Origin: Vampirovibrio chlorellavorus
Lineage (GTDB): Bacteria; Cyanobacteriota; Vampirovibrionia; Vampirovibrionales; Vampirovibrionaceae
Direction of reading: 5' to 3'
Length of the DNA stretch: 64,000 nucleotides
NCBI GenBank assembly: GCA_001858525.1
Contig: LAPX01000004.1
Location: forward strand, 496,001-560,000
The translations under genes and the position numbers were made by a program. This document shows positions 25,074-33,240 of the stretch, piece by piece; the first letter of the stretch is position 1; each line of letters begins with the position of its first letter. The notes under the pieces are model-generated. The model was not told the DNA's origin and made no database searches. It saw only the letters and a list, made by a program, of their open reading frames with translations.

Positions 25074-26162
25074 ATGCCTTATGCAGTTAGTCCATACAGT
25101 GTATCCCCATATGCAGCAGTTCCCGGTGCAGCTCCCGCTGCGGCTCAGGCCGTTCGGCAGCAAATTGCCAGTTTGAAACAGCTACAAGGTTATTCGGATG
25201 CGGCCGATAATGGCGGAAACATCGATCAGGGTAAAGCCAGACAAGCAGGTTTAACCCGTGCTTCTGTAGTAGAAGCTTACGCTGGTGAATTTATCCTGGG
25301 ATATCGTCCTGAGGGCGCTGGTGCCGGGCAAAAGCTGCAGCAAGGTGTTGGTCAGGTTTATCAGGATTTGAACTCTGCTGATCCCAATGCTAAAAATGCA
25401 GCCACGTTTGGTTTGGTGGCCTCGCGTTACAAAAACGCTGGTGGCAACTACAACAATGGCAAATTAAAAAAGATTTTGGAACAAAAAGCACCAGAATTCG
25501 CCAAAGGCGAGGGCGTCGGTAATAAAGACGTACAAACTTTGGGTGCCGTTTACAAGGCCATTAAAGCCGGTAAAGTGCAACTGAGTGACGTGTTTGATGG
25601 CACTGGTAATGATGCCGTTGACGATGATGGTAAATACCAAAAAGCCATTGATGCCGTCAAAGCCGGTGACCTTAACTCCGATATACAAGGCAAAGGTAAA
25701 GGCAAAGGTACGGGTGCTACCGGAAATACCGGTAACACAGGCAATACCGGTGGCGCTGGCGGTGCTGGTGCTCCTGGTGCGGGCGGTGCTGCCTATGATG
25801 CAGGAGCCCCTGCAGGAGCCGGAGCTGCCCCTGGTGCGCCTTCATCCGCCCTGGATGCCAGTGCTGCGGCCAATGGCCCAATGGCAATGATAATGGCCTT
25901 ACTGCAGATGCTGATGGCTATTTTGCAAATGTATATGGGTGGTGCCAGTCCCTTTAGCGGTGCCTTGGGTGCTGCGCCTCCCGCTGGAGCTGCTGCTACA
26001 CGAGCTCTCCCCGCTGCCGGTGCACCTACTGGCGCTACGGGTAACACCGGCAACACGGGTAACACCGGCAACACGGGTAATACCGGAAATACCGGCAATA
26101 CTGGCAACACCGGCAACAGCAAAAAAGGTGGTAAAAAAGGCGGCGGCGACGACGAAGATTAA
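25074..26162 (+). CDS. Collagen-like protein 2 with N-terminal helical domain, 362 aa
   Basis: Domain order: a Tyr/Ser/Pro start (YAVSPYSVSPYA); a helical domain at ~20-205 with no known family (SLKQLQGYSDAADNGG, ATFGLVASRYKNAGG, LGAVYKAIKAGKVQLSDVFDG); a first collagen tract at ~215-240 (GATGNTGNTGNTG then GAP/GAG triplets); an Ala/Pro region; a Met-rich helix (MAMIMALLQMLMAILQMYM) with GASPFSGAL; and a second tract GAT followed by eight GNT triplets and GNS. It ends KKGGKKGGGDDED. The C-terminal third mirrors protein 1. No signal peptide. The 'EF-hand-like' look of DGTGNDAVDDDGKYQ is noted but unproven. Secretion route and function are unknown. Confidence 0.8.
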   Translation: MPYAVSPYSVSPYAAVPGAAPAAAQAVRQQIASLKQLQGYSDAADNGGNIDQGKARQAGLTRASVVEAYAGEFILGYRPEGAGAGQKLQQGVGQVYQDLNSADPNAKNAATFGLVASRYKNAGGNYNNGKLKKILEQKAPEFAKGEGVGNKDVQTLGAVYKAIKAGKVQLSDVFDGTGNDAVDDDGKYQKAIDAVKAGDLNSDIQGKGKGKGTGATGNTGNTGNTGGAGGAGAPGAGGAAYDAGAPAGAGAAPGAPSSALDASAAANGPMAMIMALLQMLMAILQMYMGGASPFSGALGAAPPAGAAATRALPAAGAPTGATGNTGNTGNTGNTGNTGNTGNTGNTGNSKKGGKKGGGDDED

Positions 26163-26202
26163 CCACTTTCAAACCAAATGCCATAATACAGTTTGTATCA
26201 AA

Positions 26203-26232
26203 CAAAAGGTGACTCATCCGAGTCACCTTTTG
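26203..26232 (+). terminator. Terminator hairpin after collagen-like gene 2
   Basis: A perfect 13-bp stem CAAAAGGTGACTC/GAGTCACCTTTTG with an ATCC loop, 40 bases after the stop. The T-rich right arm serves as the U-tract; the A-rich left arm makes it work on both strands. Confidence 0.8.
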
Positions 26233-26618
26233 TGCTTAGGGCCTTCTTTTAGCGAACCCGGTAACTGTTCCTGAAGCGCTCCTTTTATATAGAACGATAG
26301 CATCATACCCTTGCTTGGCCTCGTCATGGATTCGTATCCGCTTCTCAATTGATCGGCACTTGCTTTGCAGTCTAAGCTGAATCCATTATTTTGCTCAGAG
26401 TGCTTGGCATTATGTATTGATGTTAAGTAAAAACTTGTATCCAAAGAAAGACTCTTTTCACCAATAAGGATAGACAGTCAATGGGCAGAGGATATGCGTG
26501 TTTTATCGCTTGGATACATTGAACTCAACGCAAGGTAAGACGGTTTATTTTGAATGATTGTTTTTAATTTCTAATGTTGTAATATGAAATCAGTGGAGAT
26601 GTTCATCGGCGGGCTGAA
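26233..26618. other. Intergenic region, no gene recognised
   Basis: Only a weak minus-strand frame (26223-26444, TTG start, no good ribosome-binding site) exists and I do not support it. The region is AT-rich towards its right end. Confidence 0.35.
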
Positions 26619-26648
26619 GATTAATTAATCACAATTAATCGATTAATT
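26619..26648. promoter_or_regulatory. Two adjacent perfect AT-rich palindromes (candidate operator)
   Basis: GATTAATTAATC (26619-26630) and AATTAATCGATTAATT (26633-26648) are each perfect palindromes, two bases apart, ending 55 bases before the ATG at 26704. They share the core ATTAAT in four copies. A tandem protein-binding site is the simplest reading; a weak AT-only terminator is an alternative because TTTTG follows. Confidence 0.5.
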
Positions 26649-26703
26649 TTTTGTCACCTGGGTGTTGAATCAAGTGTGTGTGTGTTGAGAAAGGCTGAGT
26701 GAT

Positions 26704-26907
26704 ATGCAATATTTTCCAGATGCCAAAGCATTGGCTTACAGTGAATTGAATTTCGTTTCTACCGTTGATGGTTTGACCGAAATTAAAGTGTCCTACGATA
26801 TGGATGCTTTATTGGACGAAGTTTCCCAAGCAGTATTTGCCTTATTTATCGGTGAACCAAGATCGATTGAGGCTTTGGAAGTGGTTCGCCAGGCTCAAAT
26901 GGTATAA
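26704..26907 (+). CDS. Small hypothetical protein, 67 aa
   Basis: Not recognised. It begins MQYFPDAKALAYSELNF and has an acidic helix DMDALLDEVSQAVFALF. No signal peptide. The ribosome-binding site is weak (AAGG 11 bases upstream). It stands alone between the paired palindromes and a strong terminator at 27222, which supports an expressed unit. Confidence 0.45.
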   Translation: MQYFPDAKALAYSELNFVSTVDGLTEIKVSYDMDALLDEVSQAVFALFIGEPRSIEALEVVRQAQMV

Positions 26908-27221
26908 ATTCATCACATGGATTTTCCAACCGATATGAGCATTGGTGGGAACGCCATCGATTTATAAAATTGATTTTAATGGAAGCAATAGGCGACTGGA
27001 CTGAACAGGGTGGACGTTTAGCCAACAGGCCACACAGGCCTTTAGGCAATCAGAATCGGTTCAAAATCAGTGAGGTGATTTATATATTGCCCACTGGTTT
27101 TAACCGAGGCTCCCGGGTTTGAATGGACCCGGCCATAAAACAGAATTTTTAGCTTTCTCTTTCTCTCTCTCTTTTTTGATGCGAACATTCGCTCTTCGTT
27201 CTCATCAAGCTCTTTTCTTTC
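26908..27221. other. Intergenic region, no gene recognised
   Basis: It contains a hairpin CCGGGT/ACCCGG at 27113-27132, a polypyrimidine stretch at about 27155-27178, and an imperfect inverted repeat GATGCGAAC/GTTCTCATC at 27178-27207. No RNA gene could be folded with confidence. Confidence 0.35.
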
Positions 27222-27260
27222 AACCCTTTTGTGGCAATGGCCGCGAAAGGGTTTTTATTT
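27222..27260 (+). terminator. Rho-independent terminator upstream of the methyltransferase
   Basis: AACCCTTTTGTGG pairs with CCGCGAAAGGGTT (27222-27234 with 27241-27253, two G-T pairs, loop CAATGG), followed by TTTATTT. It insulates the methyltransferase gene, which starts 33 bases later, from upstream transcription. Confidence 0.8.
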
Positions 27261-27292
27261 TCTTCCGTTGGGATATGACGTAAGATAACGCT

Positions 27293-29380
27293 ATGCTCAC
27301 CACACCATCGCCATCAGATGTAAATACTCACCCTGAAAGCCTTTCCGACCTGGCGTGGCAAAGCTTGCTGCGCCAATTGGCTTCAACGATTTCTGAAGAG
27401 AATTCTTCGTCGGGTTTGCAAATCCCCCCCGGTTTACAGCTCTCGCAATGGCCGGGCCATGAAACGATATTAAGCCAAACCAACGATGCCTGGGTGGGTT
27501 TGTATGAGCAGACTCAGGAGCAATTGGCCCGACAAAATCGCCAGAAAAAGGGCGCATTGCAGCAAGGTGTTTTTTATACCCCAGAACCCATTGCCCACTA
27601 TCTGGTGCAGCAAACCCTGGGTGTTTTTCTCAAACGGCAATATCAGGCCATCGAAGCGGCGATTTTGACGAATCAGGTGGAAGCGGCGCAAACGATAGTG
27701 GATGAAGTACACACTGTCCACGTGATTGATCCGGCTTGTGGCACCGGGGTATTTTTGGTGGCCGCTTTGCAGTGTCTAAGCGAATTTTATCAACGGCTTC
27801 GAGAGCAGTTTTCGACCATCACCATTCAGGGCAATGCCCACTTCGCAGTCAGGCATCAGTTATATGGCATCGATATCGATCCGCTGAGTGTGGCCATTAC
27901 CGAATGTCGATTGTTTCAATGGGCCATCCGGCTGGATGGTCAAAACGTACTGGAATCGCCTTTGACGGGCACTGAAAATTTGATGGCGGCAGATACCTTG
28001 AACGCATCGCCATTTCCAGATCCGCCCTGGCAGTTTATTGTGGGAAATCCACCGTTTGTATCGGAAGTGCGCAAGCAGGCTGGGCGGTTTCAATCGCTTC
28101 AACACAGCGATTTTTATCAGGCCAAAATGGATTTATGCGATGCCTTTACCGCCTGGGCCATTCAGCACCTTTCGCCCAACGGACAACTGGCTTACGTGTT
28201 GCCCATATACTGGATGCAGCGAACCAGTAGCCAGCCCCTGCGAACGCTGTTGTGGGAAAAGGGAGCGTTCCAGCAATTGTGGCGCTTTGGGGACAATCCC
28301 ATTTTTAAAAACGCACCGGGTCATCATCCTTCGTTGCTCATTTGGCAGAAAGCGTTGCCTAATCTTGAGAACGCCGAGAAGGCCAGCACGCAATCCATCC
28401 AGTGGGGAACAGCGGATACGGTAGAAAGCCTCTCTGAGTCTCGGCTTTCGGCGGCCTGTATTTTAAGAGATGCTCGTTCCGGAAAATTTTTAGTGGGTAA
28501 AAAAAAGGAAATGAATTTATTGGATCGTTTGTCGGGATTGCCGCCACTGATTCCTGAAAACGCCATTCAGCAAGGTATTTTGCTGCCACAGGGGCGTTTG
28601 AAAAAATCGGATTGGCAACAACAAAGCCCACCATTTCAAGCTCAATTCCCCCCGGATGCGGGCATTTTTTTGCTGAAGGATGCAGAAGTTTCAGCACTCA
28701 ATTTCAACGATTCTGAACGGGCGTTGCTGAAGCCTTATTTTGGGCCCACCGGCTTTTTGCCCTTCCAAGGATTTCAAACGCCTCAAGCACCGTATCAACT
28801 GATTTACACCGATGCCGCAGCCCGCAAAAAAATAGTGGAAAATCCTGAGCAGTATGCGAATCTTCGTGCCCATTTAGAGCGCTTTACCCCGGTGTTGACC
28901 TCCGCGTTCAAGCCCTATGGATTGCACCGTCCCCGGCAACCCCATTGGTTTGAAAACGACAACAAAGTACTCTGTCCCCGACAAGTGCCGCGCCCGGCCT
29001 TAGCCGTGGTGGAGCAACTTGCTTATGTGTCTGAGGGGTTTTATATTTTGCAGCCAGACAATACAGGGCAAGCACTTGTCTGGATGGCCCTGCTGAACAG
29101 CCAGTTGGGCTGGTTCTGGTTTTATCATCAAAAACGCAAAGGCCAACGGTTGCAAATCGATAAAGACGTCTTGTGCGTGTTTCCCCAGCCGCCTTCAGTC
29201 ACTCAGGAACAAATGCAAACGCTTGCAAAAATCAGCCAAAGTTTGGCCCAGCCTGTCTCGGCATCGGAGCGCAAAACACTTTTGCACCGACTGAATGAAC
29301 AGGTCTTTAAACTCTACCAATGCGCCCCGGAAGAAGTGGCCTGCGTGACGGCTGCTTATAGCGCTATGAGCTTTGATTGA
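27293..29380 (+). CDS. Eco57I/TaqI-type adenine-N6 DNA methyltransferase, 695 aa
   Basis: Modifies adenine in DNA. The methyltransferase core has GVFYTPEPIAHYLV (~92-105), the SAM-binding motif DPACGTGVFL (146-155), acidic motif YGIDIDPLSVAI and the catalytic NPPF (252-255). The last ~250 residues resemble a TaqI-like target-recognition domain (PYFGPTGFLPFQGF, YTDAAARKKIVENPEQY, VCRQVPRPALAVVE-like, LNSQLGWFWFYHQKRKGQRLQIDKD in parts). At 695 residues it lacks the N-terminal nuclease domain of type IIG enzymes, and no restriction endonuclease is nearby, so it looks like an orphan. The ATG has no clear Shine-Dalgarno. Its end overlaps convergent hemY by 17 bases. Confidence 0.85.
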   Translation: MLTTPSPSDVNTHPESLSDLAWQSLLRQLASTISEENSSSGLQIPPGLQLSQWPGHETILSQTNDAWVGLYEQTQEQLARQNRQKKGALQQGVFYTPEPIAHYLVQQTLGVFLKRQYQAIEAAILTNQVEAAQTIVDEVHTVHVIDPACGTGVFLVAALQCLSEFYQRLREQFSTITIQGNAHFAVRHQLYGIDIDPLSVAITECRLFQWAIRLDGQNVLESPLTGTENLMAADTLNASPFPDPPWQFIVGNPPFVSEVRKQAGRFQSLQHSDFYQAKMDLCDAFTAWAIQHLSPNGQLAYVLPIYWMQRTSSQPLRTLLWEKGAFQQLWRFGDNPIFKNAPGHHPSLLIWQKALPNLENAEKASTQSIQWGTADTVESLSESRLSAACILRDARSGKFLVGKKKEMNLLDRLSGLPPLIPENAIQQGILLPQGRLKKSDWQQQSPPFQAQFPPDAGIFLLKDAEVSALNFNDSERALLKPYFGPTGFLPFQGFQTPQAPYQLIYTDAAARKKIVENPEQYANLRAHLERFTPVLTSAFKPYGLHRPRQPHWFENDNKVLCPRQVPRPALAVVEQLAYVSEGFYILQPDNTGQALVWMALLNSQLGWFWFYHQKRKGQRLQIDKDVLCVFPQPPSVTQEQMQTLAKISQSLAQPVSASERKTLLHRLNEQVFKLYQCAPEEVACVTAAYSAMSFD

Positions 29381-30740
29381 GGATGGCTTGGGCGGCAGAC
29401 TGGCCGGATTGCACACAGGCATTCAGGGCAATCCCATGCAGATAATTCCCCGCTAAATGCAGGCCTTTGTGCTTTTGCAAAGCGGCTTCAATGCCGGCAA
29501 TGCGTTGCACATGCCCCAGGTTATATTGCGGAATGGCGTTTGGGTGATGCTGAACGTGGCCAAAGGCAGGCTCCAGCGAGCCGTTGAGGTGGAAAACCGT
29601 TTGCAGATCCCGAGTGACTTGCCGCTGAATTTGGGACGCTTTTTGCTTCAGAATTTCGGGATAATGGGCGCCCCCAATAAAATTACTGAGCAGCACATGG
29701 CCTTGGGGGGCTCGTTCCGGGAACAGGCTGCTGGCCCAGATAGCGCCTAGGAGCGGCATGTTTTCCTTGCGGGGAATCAGGAAGCCAAAGCCATCCAAAG
29801 CATGCGGTATTTGCTCCGCCCGAAAGCCCAGATGAGCCACTGCCAAACTGCTATAAGGAATGTGCCGGAGCAGGCTTGCCGCATCGGGCATTAGATTGTC
29901 CAGCAATGTGGCGGCCACAAAGGCAGGCACCGCCAAAATAACGTTCTGAGCCTGCCAGATTTCCCCGTCGTTCAGCCGCACTTGATAACTGGTGGTACCT
30001 GTTTTATCGGCGCCTATTTTTTCGATGGCTTGAACCGGGCACTGCAAGCGAATGGCTGGGGCGGGCAATGCTTGGGCCAAGCTGTGGGTGAGGGTTTGTA
30101 ATCCTCCCGTTACGCTCATAAGTTGCATTTTGGGTTTGGGTTGAGTGGGATCTTTTTTCGGACGATGACGCAAACCCTGAAAAATACTGCCATAGTCCTG
30201 CTCCCACTGCCACAGCTTGGGGAACACGGCAGGCATACTGAGGGTGTTCACGTTGCCAGCGTAAATGCCGCTAATAAAGGGATCGACCAGATTCTCCACA
30301 ACCTCTCGCCCCACTCGGTGCGTTAGAAAACCGGCCACGCTCATGTCATCGGCTTGGCATTTGGGTTGAAACGGTTCTTTCAGCAATCGGAGTTTGGCCA
30401 GAGGAGACAGCACCGGGGTGGTCAGGGCTTGCCATGGTTTTTGCGGCAAGGCGGTCAAATTACCATTGAGGTACAAATAGCGTTTGCTGGCCGATGCCTG
30501 GGTGGCTTGGGGTTCCAGCTGCAATTCCCGGCACAAGTCCATCAATTCCTGCCCCGTGCTGGGGAAAGTATTGGGGCCACCCTCAAAGGTGTAGCCCCCT
30601 TCGTGGTGGGTTTGAATCCAGCCACCTACCCGGTCGGCCGCTTCCAGCACCATCACCGATCGGTTTTGTTGATGCAAGCGATACGCCGCCGTCAGGCCAC
30701 TCAGGCCCGCCCCAATAATCAGGGTGTCCACGGTTTGCAT
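29364..30740 (-). CDS. hemY: Protoporphyrinogen oxidase HemY/HemG (FAD-dependent)
   Basis: Oxidises protoporphyrinogen IX to protoporphyrin IX. The FAD-binding N-terminus TLIIGAGLSGLTAAYRL and the VLEAADRVGGWIQT, GYTFEGGPNTF segments are classic for this flavin-containing family; the C-terminus ends GLHLAGNYLHGIALNACVQSG, in pattern. Length 458 aa. The ATG at 30740 comes one base after the hemH stop (TAAC ATG), so translation is coupled. It is the last gene of the hemE-hemN-hemH-hemY operon. The oxygen-dependent HemY alongside oxygen-independent HemN is noted separately. Confidence 0.94.
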   Translation of the reverse strand: MQTVDTLIIGAGLSGLTAAYRLHQQNRSVMVLEAADRVGGWIQTHHEGGYTFEGGPNTFPSTGQELMDLCRELQLEPQATQASASKRYLYLNGNLTALPQKPWQALTTPVLSPLAKLRLLKEPFQPKCQADDMSVAGFLTHRVGREVVENLVDPFISGIYAGNVNTLSMPAVFPKLWQWEQDYGSIFQGLRHRPKKDPTQPKPKMQLMSVTGGLQTLTHSLAQALPAPAIRLQCPVQAIEKIGADKTGTTSYQVRLNDGEIWQAQNVILAVPAFVAATLLDNLMPDAASLLRHIPYSSLAVAHLGFRAEQIPHALDGFGFLIPRKENMPLLGAIWASSLFPERAPQGHVLLSNFIGGAHYPEILKQKASQIQRQVTRDLQTVFHLNGSLEPAFGHVQHHPNAIPQYNLGHVQRIAGIEAALQKHKGLHLAGNYLHGIALNACVQSGQSAAQAILNQSS

Positions 30741-30741
30741 G

Positions 30742-31794
30742 TTAACGGCTGGCCTGCGCTTCAATCAGCTCTGGAAAGGAGGAAAATTCAGCAGGATTGT
30801 CTGATTTATTTTCCAGTTGATCAATGGTTAATTCGCACAGGGCCTGAATGAAGCTGGCGTTGGTATTCAGCGATGGGGCCCGGTAGCAATGCTGAATCCC
30901 CAGTTCGTGGGCCAGCGGAATGTACTCCTGATCAATTTCCACCAAGGTTTCCACGTGATCGGACACAAAGCTGAGGGCCACCATCAAAATATTGTCCCGG
31001 TTATTGGCGGCAAAATACGGCAGAACACCTTCTGTGGCTGGCCCTAACCAGGGCATTTTACCCACCTGACTTTGGTAGGCCAATTCCCAGGGATTCTTGG
31101 GGAAAAAGCGGGTGGCAATGGTTTCCGCACAAGCGTAAATCTGCTCCGGGTAAGGATCTTTGGTGCGTTTAACATGCTTCACCGGTAAGCTGTGGGCGCT
31201 GAATAGAATCTGCACCTCGTCCTTGGGGCAAGTCCACGGGTTACTGTTCAGGCCTTCCTCGATGCATTCCCGCATGGCTTCCAGATACAGCGGGTGATCG
31301 TGATAGGGCGGCACCACGCGCAGTTCAAACTGAACGTTTTTTTGATCCAGAACTCGTTTCAACTCGTTCAGGCTACTGCCGGTGGTGGTGTAGGAGAAAT
31401 GCGGGTACAGAGGCACTACAATCACCCGCTGAATGCCATCTTTCACCATGGCGTCCACCGCTTCCTCGGTGAAAGGGTGCCAATAGCGCATGGCGATATA
31501 AACGGGTAAGGCCGGGTAGCCTTTCTCTGCCAGCGCCTGCGAGAGCGCTTCTCCTTGGGCTTCCGTAAATTTGAGAATGGGTGAACTGCCGCCCATGAGT
31601 TCGTAGTTTTCCTGGGCCAACTCTTCACGCTTGGTGGAAATAAGCCAGGCCAGCGGCTTTTGAAAAATAAAGGACAGGGGCAACTTAATGATGTCGGGGT
31701 CAGCAAACAGGTTGAACAAAAAATGTTTGACGTTCTCCAGGCTATCCGGGCCGCCCAGATTGAGAAATAGAATGCCGGTTTTCGGTGAACTCAT
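30742..31794 (-). CDS. hemH: Ferrochelatase HemH
   Basis: Inserts Fe2+ into protoporphyrin IX to make protohaem. The 350-residue protein has GILFLNLGGPDSLENV, the active-site segment ILFSAHSLPVKHV with the catalytic His, and SFVSDHVETLVEIDQEY with the conserved Glu. AAGGAG lies 7 bases before the ATG at 31794; the longer frame to 31812 is less likely. It is third in the haem operon. Confidence 0.96.
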   Translation of the reverse strand: MSSPKTGILFLNLGGPDSLENVKHFLFNLFADPDIIKLPLSFIFQKPLAWLISTKREELAQENYELMGGSSPILKFTEAQGEALSQALAEKGYPALPVYIAMRYWHPFTEEAVDAMVKDGIQRVIVVPLYPHFSYTTTGSSLNELKRVLDQKNVQFELRVVPPYHDHPLYLEAMRECIEEGLNSNPWTCPKDEVQILFSAHSLPVKHVKRTKDPYPEQIYACAETIATRFFPKNPWELAYQSQVGKMPWLGPATEGVLPYFAANNRDNILMVALSFVSDHVETLVEIDQEYIPLAHELGIQHCYRAPSLNTNASFIQALCELTIDQLENKSDNPAEFSSFPELIEAQASR

Positions 31795-31826
31795 GTGGAA
31801 GCTCCTTGGCAATCAAACGTGAACCA

Positions 31827-33224
31827 TCAAACAGTTTTGGAAAAAGTCGGTTTATCCCCACTCAGTTGGGGCAAATAAGCATCAAAGGGCATGGCGATAT
31901 TGCGGCTGAACAGGCGACCCAAGGGGGTAACGATCAAGCCGGTTTCGGCCAATTCCACCAGACCATCGGCGGCCATGTCCTCCAGCTTGGGGAAGGCATC
32001 GGCAAAGTGGGATTTAAAATCCACATCAAAGCGTTGCTGGAAGTCGGTGTAGCTGATTTTACCGGGGCATAAAATAGCCAATATAACGGCTTGCCTTAGG
32101 CGATCTTCCGCGCTCAGTTCGTAGCCGCGCATCGTGGCAATGCGTCCAGCTTCAATGGCCTCATAATACTGGGACAATTTGCGCCAGTTCTGGGCGAATT
32201 GACCTTGCAACCCGCTGATGGCGCTGACCCCAAAGCCGTATAAATCGCTGGGCAGGTTACCGTGCTGCACCGTATAGCCCATAAAGTTGCGGTGCAAATT
32301 CCCGCTTTGCAGGGCCAGACTCAGTTCATCGGTGGGTTTGGCAAAGTGATCCATGCCAATATAGAGGTAACCGGCTTCAGTCAGCATTTGCTGGGCGGTT
32401 TGCAGAATATTGAACTTGGTTTCGCTTTCAGGCAGGGCCGCTTCCGGAATCTGGTTCTGGTGGGGGCTCAGCCAAGGCACATGGGCGTAACTGTACAGGG
32501 CAATGCGATCCGGGCTGAGTTGAATCACGTCTCGCACTGTTTTTTCAAAACTTTCCACCGATTGATGGGGCAGCCCGTAGATTAAATCGAAATTCAGCCC
32601 TTCAAAACCCAGTTGTCGGCAATGTTCGGTGGTGGCTGCGGTCATATCCAGCGGCTGGATGCGGTGGATGGCCTCTTGCACCTGTGGATTGAAATCCTGA
32701 ACGCCAAGACTGATGCGGTTAAAACCCAGTTCCTTGAGTAACTCGATCTGGGCCGGGGTGGTGACTCGAGGGTCTACCTCAATGGCCACTTCGGCGCCGG
32801 GGGCCAGTTGGAACAGTTCAGTCTGGAATTTGAACAGGCGGGCCATTTGTTCTTCAGATAAATAAGTGGGTGTGCCGCCTCCCCAATGGAATTGCACCAC
32901 CGGGCGGCTGCGATCCATCCAGTTGGCAATGGTTTCCATTTCCTTGAACAGATAACCCAGATACTTTTCGGCTTGATCGCGTTGTTGGGTAATGACCACG
33001 TTGCAGCCGCAAAACAGGCAGCGGCTCTCGCAAAAGGGCAAATGCACGTACAAAGACAAAGGATGGGGGTTGCTGCCCAACGGTTGGTTGGTGTCCCGAA
33101 TGGTTTTTTCGTGTGCAGCGGCATTGTAGCTGTCCTGCCACATGGGCGCGGTGGGATAGCTGGTGTATCGGGGGCCGGAGGTATTGTATTTTTGCAACAG
33201 TGCTTTGGATGCCAGGCTTTGCAT
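31827..33224 (-). CDS. hemN: Oxygen-independent coproporphyrinogen III oxidase HemN
   Basis: Radical-SAM enzyme that decarboxylates coproporphyrinogen III to protoporphyrinogen IX without oxygen. The cluster motif is at residues 65-74 (HLPFCESRCLFCGC), followed by HWGGGTPTYL, ISLGVQDFNPQVQ and GFEGLNFDLIYGLPHQ. The Cys-X3-Cys-X2-Cys-X-Cys pattern and the N-terminal YTSYPTAP mark true HemN rather than HemW. Length 465 aa is normal. It follows hemE by 16 bases. Confidence 0.96.
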   Translation of the reverse strand: MQSLASKALLQKYNTSGPRYTSYPTAPMWQDSYNAAAHEKTIRDTNQPLGSNPHPLSLYVHLPFCESRCLFCGCNVVITQQRDQAEKYLGYLFKEMETIANWMDRSRPVVQFHWGGGTPTYLSEEQMARLFKFQTELFQLAPGAEVAIEVDPRVTTPAQIELLKELGFNRISLGVQDFNPQVQEAIHRIQPLDMTAATTEHCRQLGFEGLNFDLIYGLPHQSVESFEKTVRDVIQLSPDRIALYSYAHVPWLSPHQNQIPEAALPESETKFNILQTAQQMLTEAGYLYIGMDHFAKPTDELSLALQSGNLHRNFMGYTVQHGNLPSDLYGFGVSAISGLQGQFAQNWRKLSQYYEAIEAGRIATMRGYELSAEDRLRQAVILAILCPGKISYTDFQQRFDVDFKSHFADAFPKLEDMAADGLVELAETGLIVTPLGRLFSRNIAMPFDAYLPQLSGDKPTFSKTV

Positions 33225-33240
33225 GATGATATCCCTGCGT

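Noticed and set aside
25711-26118. Regular 9-base repeats resembling a repeat array
   Set aside because: They encode GNT collagen triplets in frame with no unique spacers; not a CRISPR.
26223-26444. Minus-strand frame of 73 codons after the collagen-like genes
   Set aside because: TTG start, weak ribosome-binding site, overlaps the terminator hairpin, no recognisable protein character.
27113-27132. Possible T-arm of a tRNA (CCGGGT...ACCCGG)
   Set aside because: The loop is 8 bases and no acceptor, D or anticodon arms could be found around it.
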